Position numbers and translations under genes: made by a program
Shown: positions 48,501 through 57,400 of the stretch, in pieces
Layout of the letters: each line of letters opens with the position of its first letter
How positions within the stretch are numbered: position 1 is the stretch's first letter
Assembly (NCBI GenBank): GCA_017506865.1
Contig: JAFCMP010000018.1
Span: forward strand, 248,001-312,000
Origin: Tribonema minus
Taxonomy: Eukaryota; Sar; Xanthophyceae; Tribonematales; Tribonemataceae
Direction: 5' to 3'
Length of the DNA stretch: 64,000 bases
The notes under the pieces: model-generated
What the model saw: only the letters and a program-made list of their open reading frames with translations
Databases searched by the model: none
Told to the model about the DNA's origin: nothing

Positions 48501-50091
48501 AGGAGTCGTTGCCGAGTGCGTCTTGCGAATCGTGGCTATGCCGGCACATCGGGCCGCACGACGTGCCGCTGCGCAGCCGCATCGGGTCGCACGACATATT
48601 CGCCGAAATGGTGAGTCCTGAGTCATGAGTCACTGTGACGATTCATTGCCGAGTGCGTCTCGCGAGTCATGACGGCGCTGGCGCATCATGGTCGCATGAC
48701 TACATACTCAAGATGGTGAGTCGCAAGTTGCGAGTAATGAGAAATGAGTCATTGTGACGAGTCATTGCCGAGTGCGTCTCGCGAGTCTCGGCGGTGCTGG
48801 CGCATCATGGTCGCACGTATTCGCCGAGATGGTGAATTGTGAGGTTGTGAGTCATGAGTCATCAGTAATCTGTGAGGACTCATTGCTGACTGTGTCTTGC
48901 GAGTCACGGCTGTGCCGGCACATCGGGTTGCTCAACACATATTCGCCGAGATGGTAAATTTGAGTTGTGAGTCACGAATCGTTGCTGAGTGTCTCTGCTG
49001 CTGGCAGACGCCCGTGGGGCAAGCGTTACGCGGTGGGATGCATTGGTGACATGTGATGATCATGCGGGCGTGAGCAACGAAACCGCACCGCAGCAACGAC
49101 GGGAGCCTGGCGATCCGAGTGTGACTTGCTGTGGCTGTAGTGCAACGTGTGTGCTGGTGGCATGTTCCTCAACTCATTCGTGCAAGTGTAGGGCGAGCAG
49201 CACCATAGCAATGTGCTCTTGAACTCAGAATACTTGAAGTATGCGCTCTGCAGTGCTACTTCCAGCGCACTCACAGTTTGTCAGCCTGAGCAGACCGACC
49301 AAAATTTGGTGACATAAGAGCTGATGAACCCGGACTCAAGCGTACAGAACAGGCTCCATCTACACTAAAATCGGAGATCTGAAGCTTCCGATCATTTCTT
49401 TTACCCAACGAAAGTTTTGGGTGTTTTGAATTGTTGGTCCCACTGCGGCAGCGCACCCGCTTGGCGCTTACATGTCGCTCGTAATGCCCCCCGAGACGAA
49501 CCGCATACTTCGAAGTACAAACCTGCGTGATGCATACCTCCGTGACTCTGACCCTGACTCGCGCCATTGCGCCCGCCGTCCGCGCGCGTGCACGCGCTCG
49601 CGCGCTGACAAACTCACAGCAGCGCGCGCGGGTGACCGGGCCTGTGCCGCGGTGACTCTGACTCTGGATCGCCTCACTGTTCCCACTTACCTAGTCTACC
49701 GCTCAACACCCCCCACACACACACACATACACGCAGATAGAGTACGTGCAGCCAAACCCGCACCGCTGTGACTCTGACTCTGACTCGCTCCATTTCTATA
49801 TACCTACCGCTTGCATGCGCATCCGCGCGAGATGGACTCCCAGGAGTACGTGCAGCCGAGCCTGCGCCGCTGTGACTCTCACTCTTACTCGGCCCGTTAC
49901 TAACTACCGGTTGCTCCCCCCCCCCCCCCCCCCCGCAGATTGACTCCCAGGAGTATGCACAGCCGAGCCTGCGGCGCGCCACGTGGGAGACGGACCCCCT
50001 GCCGTACCGCACATCCACTGCTCAGCACGTCAACACGGCTCAGCCGTCGGCGCGCGGCGGCAGCGGCGGCAGCGGCGGTCCCGCTGTGTAG
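30536..50091 (+). CDS. OSCA/CSC1/TMEM63-like channel, paralogue A (complete)
   Basis: Exons 30536-30562, 30644-30747, 31324-31470, 33286-33392, 34817-35000, 35632-35816, 37038-37135, 37696-37869, 38673-39010, 39988-40045, 41010-41157, 42312-42508, 43836-43940, 45007-45150, 46668-46798, 47861-48050 and 49939-50091 (TAG) join in phase to 829 aa. Order: short N-terminus (MSETASKDG), TM0 (LTTLTITAIQGGAVYIIF), TM1 (FFITGVSSAFALVFLIP), TM2 (LVFWYGFVALVLHCFW), cytosolic PHM7-type domain (about residues 190-400), then the RSN1-7TM block from about residue 425. Diagnostic motifs are PAPEPHDVLWANV and IPVAFTQTISNLDELKKL. The family forms hyperosmolality- or mechanically gated cation channels (OSCA) or lipid scramblases; ion conduction here is inferred. 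The C-terminus is a Gly/Ser-rich tail. About 2.5 kb of coding sequence is spread over 19.6 kb because most introns are filled with copies of exon edges. Confidence 0.92.
31440..32410 (+). repeat. Array of 3'-edge copies of channel A exon 3 (about 8 units)
   Basis: Units of about 125 bases repeat the exon end (coding GLDTFMFI, then the GTGACG donor). Copies of the end lie near 31545, 31680, 31868, 31998, 32100, 32230 and 32355 after the intact edge at 31470. Most units continue into ACTTCAAGT (31493, 31908, 32033, 32136, 32263, 32398). Confidence 0.9.
32605..33050 (+). repeat. Tandem array related to the 19.1 kb inverted repeat
   Basis: About four diverged units of roughly 100 bases carry a GCGCCCAGGTGTTGTCGATA-like core, then a GCGCTGTATGTGCATGCG-like core and GTAGTTRCGCACTCTG. 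The first core matches the arm of the 19123-19209 hairpin. It lies in intron 3 of paralogue A. Confidence 0.75.
33150..33241 (-). repeat. Dispersed repeat family 1, inverted diverged copy
   Basis: Read on the minus strand, this matches the 3' half of the 28997-29202 repeat (TGGTGGAAGGC, then CTTGTC, AGAGCTCTAC and ATCTTTTGAT). It sits just before channel A exon 4. Confidence 0.65.
33405..33602 (+). repeat. Four tandem units of about 60 bases
   Basis: The core GGCTGCTTGTAGCTTCTACA recurs with GTCGTGCAATCTT-like continuations. The array starts right after the donor of channel A exon 4. The repeat keeps an open frame on the plus strand, probably because the unit is near a multiple of three. Confidence 0.8.
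33711..33899 (-). other. Unrecognised 62-codon open frame of lower GC, inside an intron
   Basis: In intron 4 of paralogue A, on the opposite strand, a frame reads KRTPTRPVFSGIQSG and then ELEAILKTAIGEAKKGGVQV. Its mixed codon use and balanced amino acids differ from the Ala/Arg-rich shadow frames around it. I do not recognise the protein and see no flanking exon. It could be a remnant of inserted DNA. Confidence 0.25.
34199..34860 (+). repeat. Tandem copies of the 5' edge of channel A exon 5
   Basis: Copies near 34432 and 34645 repeat the start of exon 5 (CAGCATCAACATGGCAAA core, intact at 34825). A longer upstream block (GTCACAGCGTACTTCAAACG to CGTATCGCTA) occurs at about 34352-34415 and 34741-34806, so several hundred bases duplicated together. 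Confidence 0.85.
34981..35290 (+). repeat. Three 3'-edge copies of channel A exon 5
   Basis: The exon end with its donor (CAGGAGTACAGGTGAAC) recurs at about 35000 (genuine), 35120 and 35246, each followed by a GTGTGTACTGCTGTC-like segment; spacing is about 122 bases. Confidence 0.9.
35390..35450 (+). repeat. Copy of the 5' edge of channel A exon 6
   Basis: A degenerate copy of acceptor plus exon start, with GTCCATCCCCATGATGGAGC shared with 35650-35669. Confidence 0.8.
35990..36260 (+). repeat. Two 3'-edge copies of channel A exon 6
   Basis: A short copy near 36040-36070 and a long one at about 36140-36256 (coding FDELFAGGGVKVNLCLNTEE and the GTATGA donor) follow the intact exon end at 35816. 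Confidence 0.9.
36545..36935 (+). repeat. Dispersed repeat families 1 and 2 side by side
   Basis: 36545-36718 matches 28997-29202 (family 1). 36733-36935 matches 56408-56600 (family 2; core GACATCAAGGTG, and GTAACTGCCAYRTGCTCCAA at its end). Family 2 also occurs inverted at 3381-3452. Both lie in intron 6 of paralogue A. Confidence 0.8.
37170..37695 (+). repeat. Tandem units before channel A exon 8
   Basis: About three units of roughly 170 bases share CGCATACT, GGTTGCGT and TTCTCACGTTGCT landmarks and CCGCCGCTGCCGCTG-type pyrimidine tracts that resemble the genuine acceptor region ending at 37695. Confidence 0.6.
37940..38345 (+). repeat. 3'-edge copies of channel A exon 8
   Basis: Copies at about 37962-38030 (near exact, coding GISIKGGGDLGMEVVGIHAK) and 38285-38340 (diverged) follow the intact end at 37869, with G-rich spacers and repeated GTATGCATGTATG. 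Confidence 0.9.
39050..39640 (+). repeat. Five 3'-edge copies of channel A exon 9
   Basis: Copies of the last 70 or so exon bases (coding WAIPVAFTQTISNLDELKKL, then the TGGTGAGT donor) lie at about 39078-39145, 39187-39262, 39318-39393, 39425-39497 and 39552-39627, separated by GTGAGTGAGTGA tracts derived from the donor. Several still encode the peptide with few changes. Confidence 0.95.
40120..41009 (+). repeat. Five 5'-edge copies of channel A exon 11
   Basis: Copies of acceptor plus exon start (core GCTGATGCTGCTCATGATGC) at about 40330-40385, 40432-40480, 40518-40562, 40678-40714 and 40842-40905 precede the intact start at 41010. Several end in AACTTGAAGTATCT. A separate two-unit repeat (GGTGGTGCTCACCGC) lies at 40120-40255. 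Confidence 0.9.
41290..41390 (+). repeat. 3'-edge copy of channel A exon 11
   Basis: About 90 bases repeat the exon end (coding VDLYVFKWHFGFQLANL, then a GGTATGG donor) after the intact end at 41157. Confidence 0.9.
41495..42311 (+). repeat. Four 5'-edge copies of channel A exon 12
   Basis: Copies at about 41497-41565, 41766-41850, 41956-42075 and 42126-42212 repeat acceptor plus exon start (coding VLIGGSIFEQFGALKKNPAS), before the intact exon at 42312. The third copy is about 120 bases long and still reads in frame. Confidence 0.95.
42670..43060 (+). repeat. Three 3'-edge copies of channel A exon 12
   Basis: Copies at about 42678-42720, 42775-42875 and 42945-43045 repeat the end of exon 12 (coding TSTYAGLFMELSRVVTIAVN) and the GTGAGGAGCGCTGCTG intron start. 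Confidence 0.95.
43335..43835 (+). repeat. 5'-edge copies of channel A exon 13
   Basis: At least three copies of the acceptor region (CCGCCGCTG, GTGCACCCTCACGTGCAGTT-like) near 43360-43395, 43462-43510 and 43650-43695 precede the intact acceptor at 43835, separated by TCTAGCC and GCATCCAGC spacers. Confidence 0.8.
44515..45006 (+). repeat. 5'-edge copies before channel A exon 14
   Basis: Intron-end units with ACGCTCCGCC and ACCAACTTCAAC cores occur about five times from 44530. One extends into the exon (about 44826-44895, coding SLVYVCIVPVI), then breaks at a TTCAAATTAAAATTT segment. The intact exon starts at 45007. Confidence 0.85.
45360..45645 (+). repeat. Two 3'-edge copies of channel A exon 14
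   Basis: Copies at about 45368-45470 (coding HQALHVHAQPAEGGAAYFPL plus donor) and 45598-45635 follow the intact end at 45150. Confidence 0.9.
45950..46667 (+). repeat. Four 5'-edge copies of channel A exon 15
   Basis: Units of about 145 bases, each with CAACAGCATCAACTCACGAC, a CCGCAG acceptor and the start of exon 15 (coding LYTLMMSCLYTAEVVMM). Exon copies lie at about 46184-46238, 46336-46392 and 46477-46532, plus a truncated unit at about 46621-46630. Confidence 0.95.
46960..47040 (+). repeat. 3'-edge copy of channel A exon 15
   Basis: It repeats the exon end (coding TAFVVIVGTALYDT, then GTACGT) after the intact end at 46798. Confidence 0.9.
47630..47760 (+). repeat. 5'-edge copy of channel A exon 16
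   Basis: It repeats a CCTACCCCGCTCAG-type acceptor plus the exon start (coding HLRRNLAHVGKTLPLRA) before the intact exon at 47861. Confidence 0.9.
48055..48965 (+). repeat. Array of 3'-edge copies of channel A exon 16 (about 8)
   Basis: Diverged copies of the exon end (CGCACGACATATTCGCCGAG, then ATGGTGAGT) near 48140, 48240, 48355, 48440, 48595, 48700, 48815 and 48935, separated by GAGTCATGAGTCATTG spacers that derive from the donor side. Confidence 0.9.
49550..49938 (+). repeat. 5'-edge copies before channel A exon 17
   Basis: Units ending in GTGACTCTGACTCTGACTCG recur near 49545, 49650, 49770 and 49880. Copies near 49736-49770 and 49828-49875 include exon sequence (coding QEYVQPSLRRC). 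Confidence 0.85.
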
Positions 50092-51459
50092 CGTCGCATC
50101 CGCGGCACAGCACGTCCACACGTCTCAGCCGTCAGCGCGCAGCAGGGGCGGCGGTGGCAGCGGCGGCGGCGGCGGCGGTCCCGCTGTGTAGCGTCGCGTG
50201 CTGCGCCGGCCGGCGGCGCGGCTGCGCATGGTGCACGGTCGTGCGCGGTGCGCCTTGCGCGCAAGCGTCTTGAAGTTGCTGCGGCGCGCCCGCCTCATGG
50301 GGGTTCATGCGCTGTGAGTGAGCGAGCGCTGTTGCGCCGCCGCCGCGCGATGCCAGCAGTAGTTGCGTGCGCGGCAGTGCTGCAGAGCGGCAGCGGCGCG
50401 GCAGCGGTGGCCGAGACGGATGGGGAAACAGGCGCCGCCATGACGGCGTCAGGTGCTGCAAAAAGTAGGCGCGCGAATGGCGAAGCGAAGGCACGTCATG
50501 TGGCGGGTCCGATGGGACGGCATACGCTGAGGCGTGTTGAAGAACGGTTGAGCGCTGCCGCACGAAGGCGCAGCAGCAGTTGGGGGGGGGGCAAGGATCA
50601 GATGCTGATTCTCGAGCTTGGTATGCCTCCTGCTTTCGCGTACTTCACGGTTGAAGTTTTCACGGGTTTACGCCGCGTGCGGTGACTCTCCCGCCCTTGG
50701 GCGCGTGTGTGGCCGCGTGCAGTAACAAGTCACCCTGGCGAAACGTGCAGCGGCGGAGTCGGCCCTCCTGGGGAAGTACACAACGTTGTTTCGCGGTGCT
50801 TTTGCCTCGTTTGCAATAGTTTTTGCTGCCAGACTTATCTGGTACACTGGTTCTCATTGGAAATGGCTCCCGGACGAATTGACGTTGCGACAAAGGACGG
50901 TCTGCCGCTCTACTGCGCGCACTGGCTGCGCTTTTATTTCTGCGCTGCTTGCATGCCGTGTGCTGCTTGCAGCTGTGCTGTGTGCTGCTTGCATGCTGTG
51001 CGAAGCGCTTACAGTACCTACAACTAGTAGATGACATCAGCCGTGGAAGTCTCATTCGTGTTGGCACAATGACATGCCTTGCTCGGAGCATCCCATCCTG
51101 TGCATTGACCCATCGTGCAGTGCCTGAAGAAGCGCGTTTGTAGGGGCGTTGTATACACAGCAATAGATTTGAGTGCACCCCACTCATTTCTATGGGCTGA
51201 AGCTCCTTCGACAGAGGGTCAAAGGGCCATGGTGCTCAAGCAACCAGTGCGTGTGAGCGGCGCGAATCATGTGCAGGGAGCCCTTTCACCTCGATTTCAA
51301 GCCACTTGAACTTGAACGTTTGATGTTGTCTCAGCTTGAGCTTGAGGGGTGACGCTCTTCAGTGGGAGAGGTCATCATCACCGACAAAAAGACGTTGCGG
51401 CTGTCGTCCAGAGGGGGTTGACGCAACGCTCTCCAGGCACTGGTGCGATCGAGTAAGCA
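50092..51459. other. Intergenic region, channel A / channel B
   Basis: 50100-50195 is a copy of the end of channel A exon 17, including GGTCCCGCTGTGTAG with the stop codon. The rest should hold the 3' UTR of A and the promoter of B. I see no convincing exon in it. Confidence 0.7.
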
Positions 51460-54400
51460 ATGACGGAGCAGGCGTCGCCTGATTCGGTAAGCCTGGCTCT
51501 CCATATTGTCAGATGATGAATTCTGTGTTATATTCTAAGTGGACCATAGCGACAGGCGGATCGGCAGCGGCAGGCTGCAGTCGCTTCGATAGGCTACAGT
51601 CGAGACCTGCCGCAGCTCGGCGCTATCTACTCGTCTTGCGTGTATGTGTAGCCCAGCGGTGCTCAAGCACTTCAAGTCAGAATGTTTCATTTCTATCACG
51701 ATCTTTAGCGCCATTCGTTATGTAGAGCTGTGGCTCTACATGCGACCTGCTTGCCATCGCTTGCCGCGATGCCTGAACTCGTTGGTGCTACGCCGACATA
51801 CGCCGCACTGCAGCTGTTTGGGCAGGGACAGAGTAACCCCACTTTCACGTAGACCACCCCAGGGCACGCACCCCACACAATGCGCTGTTGCTGCTTGCAC
51901 GGTGTGTCATTCCTGCCTGCTCGCTGCAGCCATCATGGAGCCCTATTGTCACCACGCTGGTTATTGGCGTGGTGGAGGGAGCAGTGCTTTATGGGGTGTA
52001 TGAGTGCCTTCGGACCAGAGACATCAATCAGAGGTACATACCTTGTCGATCATGCCGTTGTGCGCCGTCGGGTATATCTGTGGAACTCACTATGAAATTA
52101 TCAACGATCAGAGCTATCTACCTTGTTGACCATGTTGCGCCATGCCGCTGTGCGCCGTCGGATGTATCTGTGGAACTCACTCAAAACATTTCAACGAGAG
52201 CAGTCGTGCAGCAAGCGCGTCAAGCAGCGATTGTGCACGCCCTCAGCCGAGCTGATACGAAGACCAGCTCTGGTGCAAACCTGCCTACTTAGGTGCACGT
52301 GGATGAGAGTAGCATCTTGTTGTGAGGTTGCTCTAGAAGATGTGTCCCCACACCCATCAGCTGACTGTTATCGTGTGCGCATGGGCTGAGGCTTCGCAAG
52401 TTGGATTCGTGACAAGAGGCGCCATCGCGAGCCCTCACTGTTCCTCTTGTGCATGCCCCGCGGCAAGCAACCAACCAAGTAACATCACAGTAGCATAAGA
52501 GACAAGCTGGCCTTGAAGAGTGTTAAGTTTTTGCAAAGAGACGGGGAGAGACTGCGGCATGTACAGCACTGCTTGCTTAACCCTAACCTTAACCCTAACC
52601 CTAACCCTGAGGCACCGACCAGCACCACTAGGCGCACACCTGACAGTGTAACAGAATGAAAAACGAATAAAAAGATCGTAGAGCTCTATGTGACAAGGGA
52701 TGGTTAGCTGCAAGTGCCTTCCACCAATAACCGCGGTCAGAATAGTAGCTGGTAGGCTAGCATAGAAAGTGGATGCTTGTCACCGCCGCAGATTGTGGCG
52801 GCCGCAACGGTGCATACTGCATCCGTGCCCGAGCTGCACGCTTGGGCGCTAGAGTTATGGGCTGGGATGCAGCCGAGCACCTATGTACCACAGCCTTCTA
52901 CCATTTTGTATTCGGCCGCCATGGTCTAAACCCTCTACAGACGCATGGTGCTTTTCTACTGCGCGACAGTGTGTATGGTGGCAAGGCTGCTATCGCGCAC
53001 GGTCGCTGGCGAGCGCTGTTGTACCCACATTTTTTTATTATTCCAAATAGACAAAAGATGAAGTATATCATGTGTCATGCGATGGGTGGGTTTGTGCACC
53101 CTCTTGGTTACAACAGCGCGCACTTCATAGTCTATGATACGATGTGATTCATATGTGTATGTAATTTGGAAGTATATGACATGTGTAAGGTGACAACGTC
53201 ATGTGCTTTTTGCGTGCAAAAGCGCATACAGGGCGCGGCCTTGGGGTTAGGGTTAGGGTTAGGGGTAGGGTTAGGATTAGGGTTAGGGTTTGGGTTTGGG
53301 TTAGGGCTAGGGCTAGGGCTAGGGCTTGTACGCAGTCGGGTGCTAAAGTTCCCTGTACACCTCCATCGTTCTTGACCCCAACTATAATAACTCACCCGTG
53401 TCGTGGATACGAGCGTGGGGTTTGAAACTGGCATCTCATGCGCGCTTTGGCCGCGCAGCGCATCGGCCGCTGTCGCGCGCTTGGGTGCCACAGCTCACGC
53501 TGTGCAGCACGAAAATACCCATGAACCTCCACCATTATCATCACCAGCTGCCAAATTAACAAGGTTACATATTGAATAAACAAACACATGTGAGCATGAT
53601 GATTGATGTGTGAAAGTGACAACAGGTTGTTCAGCTTCACTTTTCTTTGTTTGCTTTTTGACTGCAACAGCGCATGTGAAGCGCGGCCGTTATCGCGCCC
53701 CCGCCGCGCGCCCGGGCGCACACGGGCGGCATCATACTCTACACCAACTACAATCAATACTGTAATGAAAATGATGTGTGAAAGTGACAATATCGTGTGC
53801 TTTCTTGCCATGACAGCGCATATGAAGCGCGGCCGCTGTCGCGCCCCCGCCGCGCCCCCGGGCGCACGCGGCGCGGCATCATGGGCTGGGTGAAGGACGC
53901 CAACGCGGTCGACGACCAGCAGACAGTCGACATGATAGGCCTGGATACCATGGTGTTCTTGCGGTGAGTGCAGTAGCGGTGTTCACCAAGTAGGTGTCTA
54001 GTGGATGAGGGAGGGCATAATTGTTCAGGTGAGCCGTTGACCCCCCCCCCCCACACACACACACACTAGGTGTGCTGCACGCCGCCAGCACACATCAATG
54101 CATGTTGAGATGGTCGACATGATTGGCCTCGACACCATGGTGTTCCTGCAGTGAGTAACGTGCGTCTGGGCGTGCCACTGGAGGTGGCTAGTAAACGAGA
54201 AAGGGCAGAATGGTTCAAGTAACACAAGTCTTTTAAGGGGAAGGGTTGGGCTAAGGGTACCATGGTGTTCTTGCGGTGGGAAGTCATTGGAGGGCTGTAG
54301 TGGACAAGAAGGGGCAGAATGGTTCGATTGAGCCATTGTCTCCGCCCCCTCCTTAGGCGTGCTGCGTGCTGCCAACACACACCTTGAGGGTTTAGAGTTA

Positions 54401-57400
54401 TGGTTAGGCCTCGACAAACATGGTATTCTTGCGGTGACTTGTTTAAATTGTTGCTTGTAATTAGGGGCTGGTCACATGCGATGTGTTGCATGTGGGGCAG
54501 GAGCGGCTACTAGATGGGCGACGACATGTCGCCATGGTGTGCAGTACAATAGGCCTCGACACTGTGGTATCATTGCGGTGAGTAGCGGCGTTGACTGGAG
54601 GTGAGTAGCGGACAAATACGGGCACAGCCGCCGATCGAGCGCCTGCCACCCCCAGGCGTGCTGCATGCAGCTGCATGCTGCCGACACACGTCTCCATGCA
54701 GCAGCAAAACCTACCACGGGTTGTTCAAGTCAAAGTTGAAGTTGCTGGGACGGGCCTCCGCATCGCATCGACAACACGTGGGCGCACGCTGATAGGCTGT
54801 GCAGGGGCGAACGGGTCTGGGCTGTGCGTTTCATGAGACAAAACTTGCAGGGAGGGTTGGTGAGGGTTGGGTTAGGGTTAGGGTCAGCGAACGCATGTTT
54901 CCTTGGCCTGGCGCGGCAGCCTCAAGTAGGGTTAGGTTTAAGTTGGGGTCTGGTTTTCAAGCCTGCCAAGAAAATATAATCCGCCTCCAGCTTCTGTGTG
55001 ATTATTATTATGCACACTTCAAGTTTATAATCCGCCCTCCAGCTGTCTGTGTGCGTGCCCCTTTTGGTGCATCGAAACAAGATTGACGCCATAGCATTCA
55101 TGTTCCCAATGCTTTCACACAGCAAATCCTCGTGATACCGCTGCTGATCAACTTCTTCAACTTCACGCTTTGCCCCCTCTGCTGTGTGTGTGTGCACAGG
55201 TTCCTGCGCATGGGCTTCAAGATCACCGCCATATCATCCATCTTCGCGCTAGTCGTGCTGCTGCCGGTGTATGGCACCGGGGACAATCCAGACCCGGCAG
55301 CGGCAGGTGAGGTTGAAACTTCAAGTGCAAGTGTTCTTGGAGAAGCGTTTTGGATCACCCGGGACAATCAGACTTTGACAAGTGCAACTCAATGTTCAAA
55401 TACCAAGCAGAGTGCTTTCTGGGCTGCAGAGTAGATGAGAACAGCATTGCCCAGGTAGCTCATGCAGCGCTAGCCAATCACTGCATGCGATCTGTCCAGA
55501 AGCAACGCAGGCGAACGCACACAATAACGGCGAATTGTAGAGATTTATGTTGCAATTGCGATTGCATCCTTGCGCACATACTCAAGCGGTATAGCATGCT
55601 CAGTGCGCTGCAAATCCCTGCGAGCGATTCCCATAGATTGTGATTAAACCTACTTCAAACCCTATGCCCTAACTGTAACCCTAACCCCAAGATTGCAACT
55701 GCTCAGCATTGCACGTTTGCCTGTACGCACTGCTCAGCTGAGGGCAGCACTGTTCAGCATCAGTGCCCTCCACTCTGCATGCGGCATCACAACTTCAACT
55801 TCGGCTACCCGGCTTTCCATTCGCTTCGAACACCCTCCGTGCCTCACTTTGTGCCCTCGCGCCTCTACCCCCCACCCTTCCGTTCTCACAGGGTACAACA
55901 GGATCACCATGGCCAACATCACGGACGGGGGGTCGCGGCTGTGGGCCTCTCTCATCTTCTGGTGGATCTTTGTGGCGTTGGTGCTCTACTTCTTCTGGAA
56001 GGAGTGGCAGGCATACATACCGCTGCGGCGGCGGTTCCTCATGGAGGGCGACAGCGACACGCCTGACGAGTACAGGTGCGCTGCCGCTGATGTGCTCTTG
56101 TGAACTCTGACATGAACTGATGTACTCTTTTGAACCCCCCGAACTCCCACGTGAGTACTTGTGGATTGTTGTACAGGTGTGCCGCCCTCGTGTACTCTGG
56201 TGAACTCCCACAATGAGTATACTAGGTGAACTGTAGTGCTTTCGAGGTATATACCTCTCTGGCGCAAGGTGGAGGGCGACAGGGGCACGCCCAACAAGTA
56301 CAGGGTGTACTGCTGGTGTATCCATGATCTCCTGCATGAGTACACAACGTGGTTTGTCACCACACAGGCCCATCGTGGCGTAAAGGAAGCAGGACACTAG
56401 TGTGGCAACCTAGAGAGCTGTTGCTCACTGCCCTGTTGCACGACACCGGCAGAGGCAGACATCAAGGTGACCAATGCAACAGAAGACCGACACCAGTCGT
56501 GTGCTGCTAGAAGTGAATGTATTGTAGTCTGTCTGGAAGTACGTACCTAACCTTAACCCTAGTAATGAACATGTAACTGCCACATGCTCCAACAACTAGC
56601 ATTGATGAATGAAACAGAGACGTGCGCAATGAGTGTACGTGCTTGCCCCCCCCCCCCCCCCCCCCAACCCCTCTTGTTGCGACAGCTGTTCGCGTACCGA
56701 AAAGCACTTCTGCATCTCTTCGGTGCGAGTGACTCAGTCATGGTCACGATGACAGTCACTGTTGAAGTTGAAGCTGAGCTTGAGCGACAGACTGTCCGGC
56801 CGCCATGACCGCGACAGTTATCCTGGGGGCTGTGGCGCGCTGACGATGCGAATGTGGCACGTTACCAGTTGCAATTGCATTTGGAACTGGCGCAGGCTAA
56901 CCCAGCAGCATCACGCAACCGCCAACGCCACATTTCCCGCCTCTTCTCTCCCCGTGTCTCTCTTCTTTTTTTTTTACGATCGTCACTTCAGGTACACGGT
57001 CATGGTGGAGGGGGTGCCCCCCGAGCACCGTTCCTCGCACGTTCTGCGCCACTTCTTCGAGAGAATGTTCCCCAGCGCCGTCGCCTCCGCGCACCTGTGC
57101 GTCGAGACTGAGGAAATCGAGAAGGTCATCAAGGAGCAGCACAAGGCGCGCGACAACTACGAGAAGGCCGTCGCAAGTGAGTATGAGTCCGAGTCATTTG
57201 CCTAACCCTAATGCTGCCTAGTCCCAGCCGTTGACCGCACGTCAAGAACCAGCCCTTGACCTTCACGTCAAAAACCAGCACAAAGGCGCGCCGACAATGC
57301 CGTTGTGTGTCTGAGTCCGAGTCCTTAGCCTAACCCTAACTACGCCTAATCCCAGCCTTAACCCTCACATCAAGGATCAGCATGCGACAACTATGAGAAG

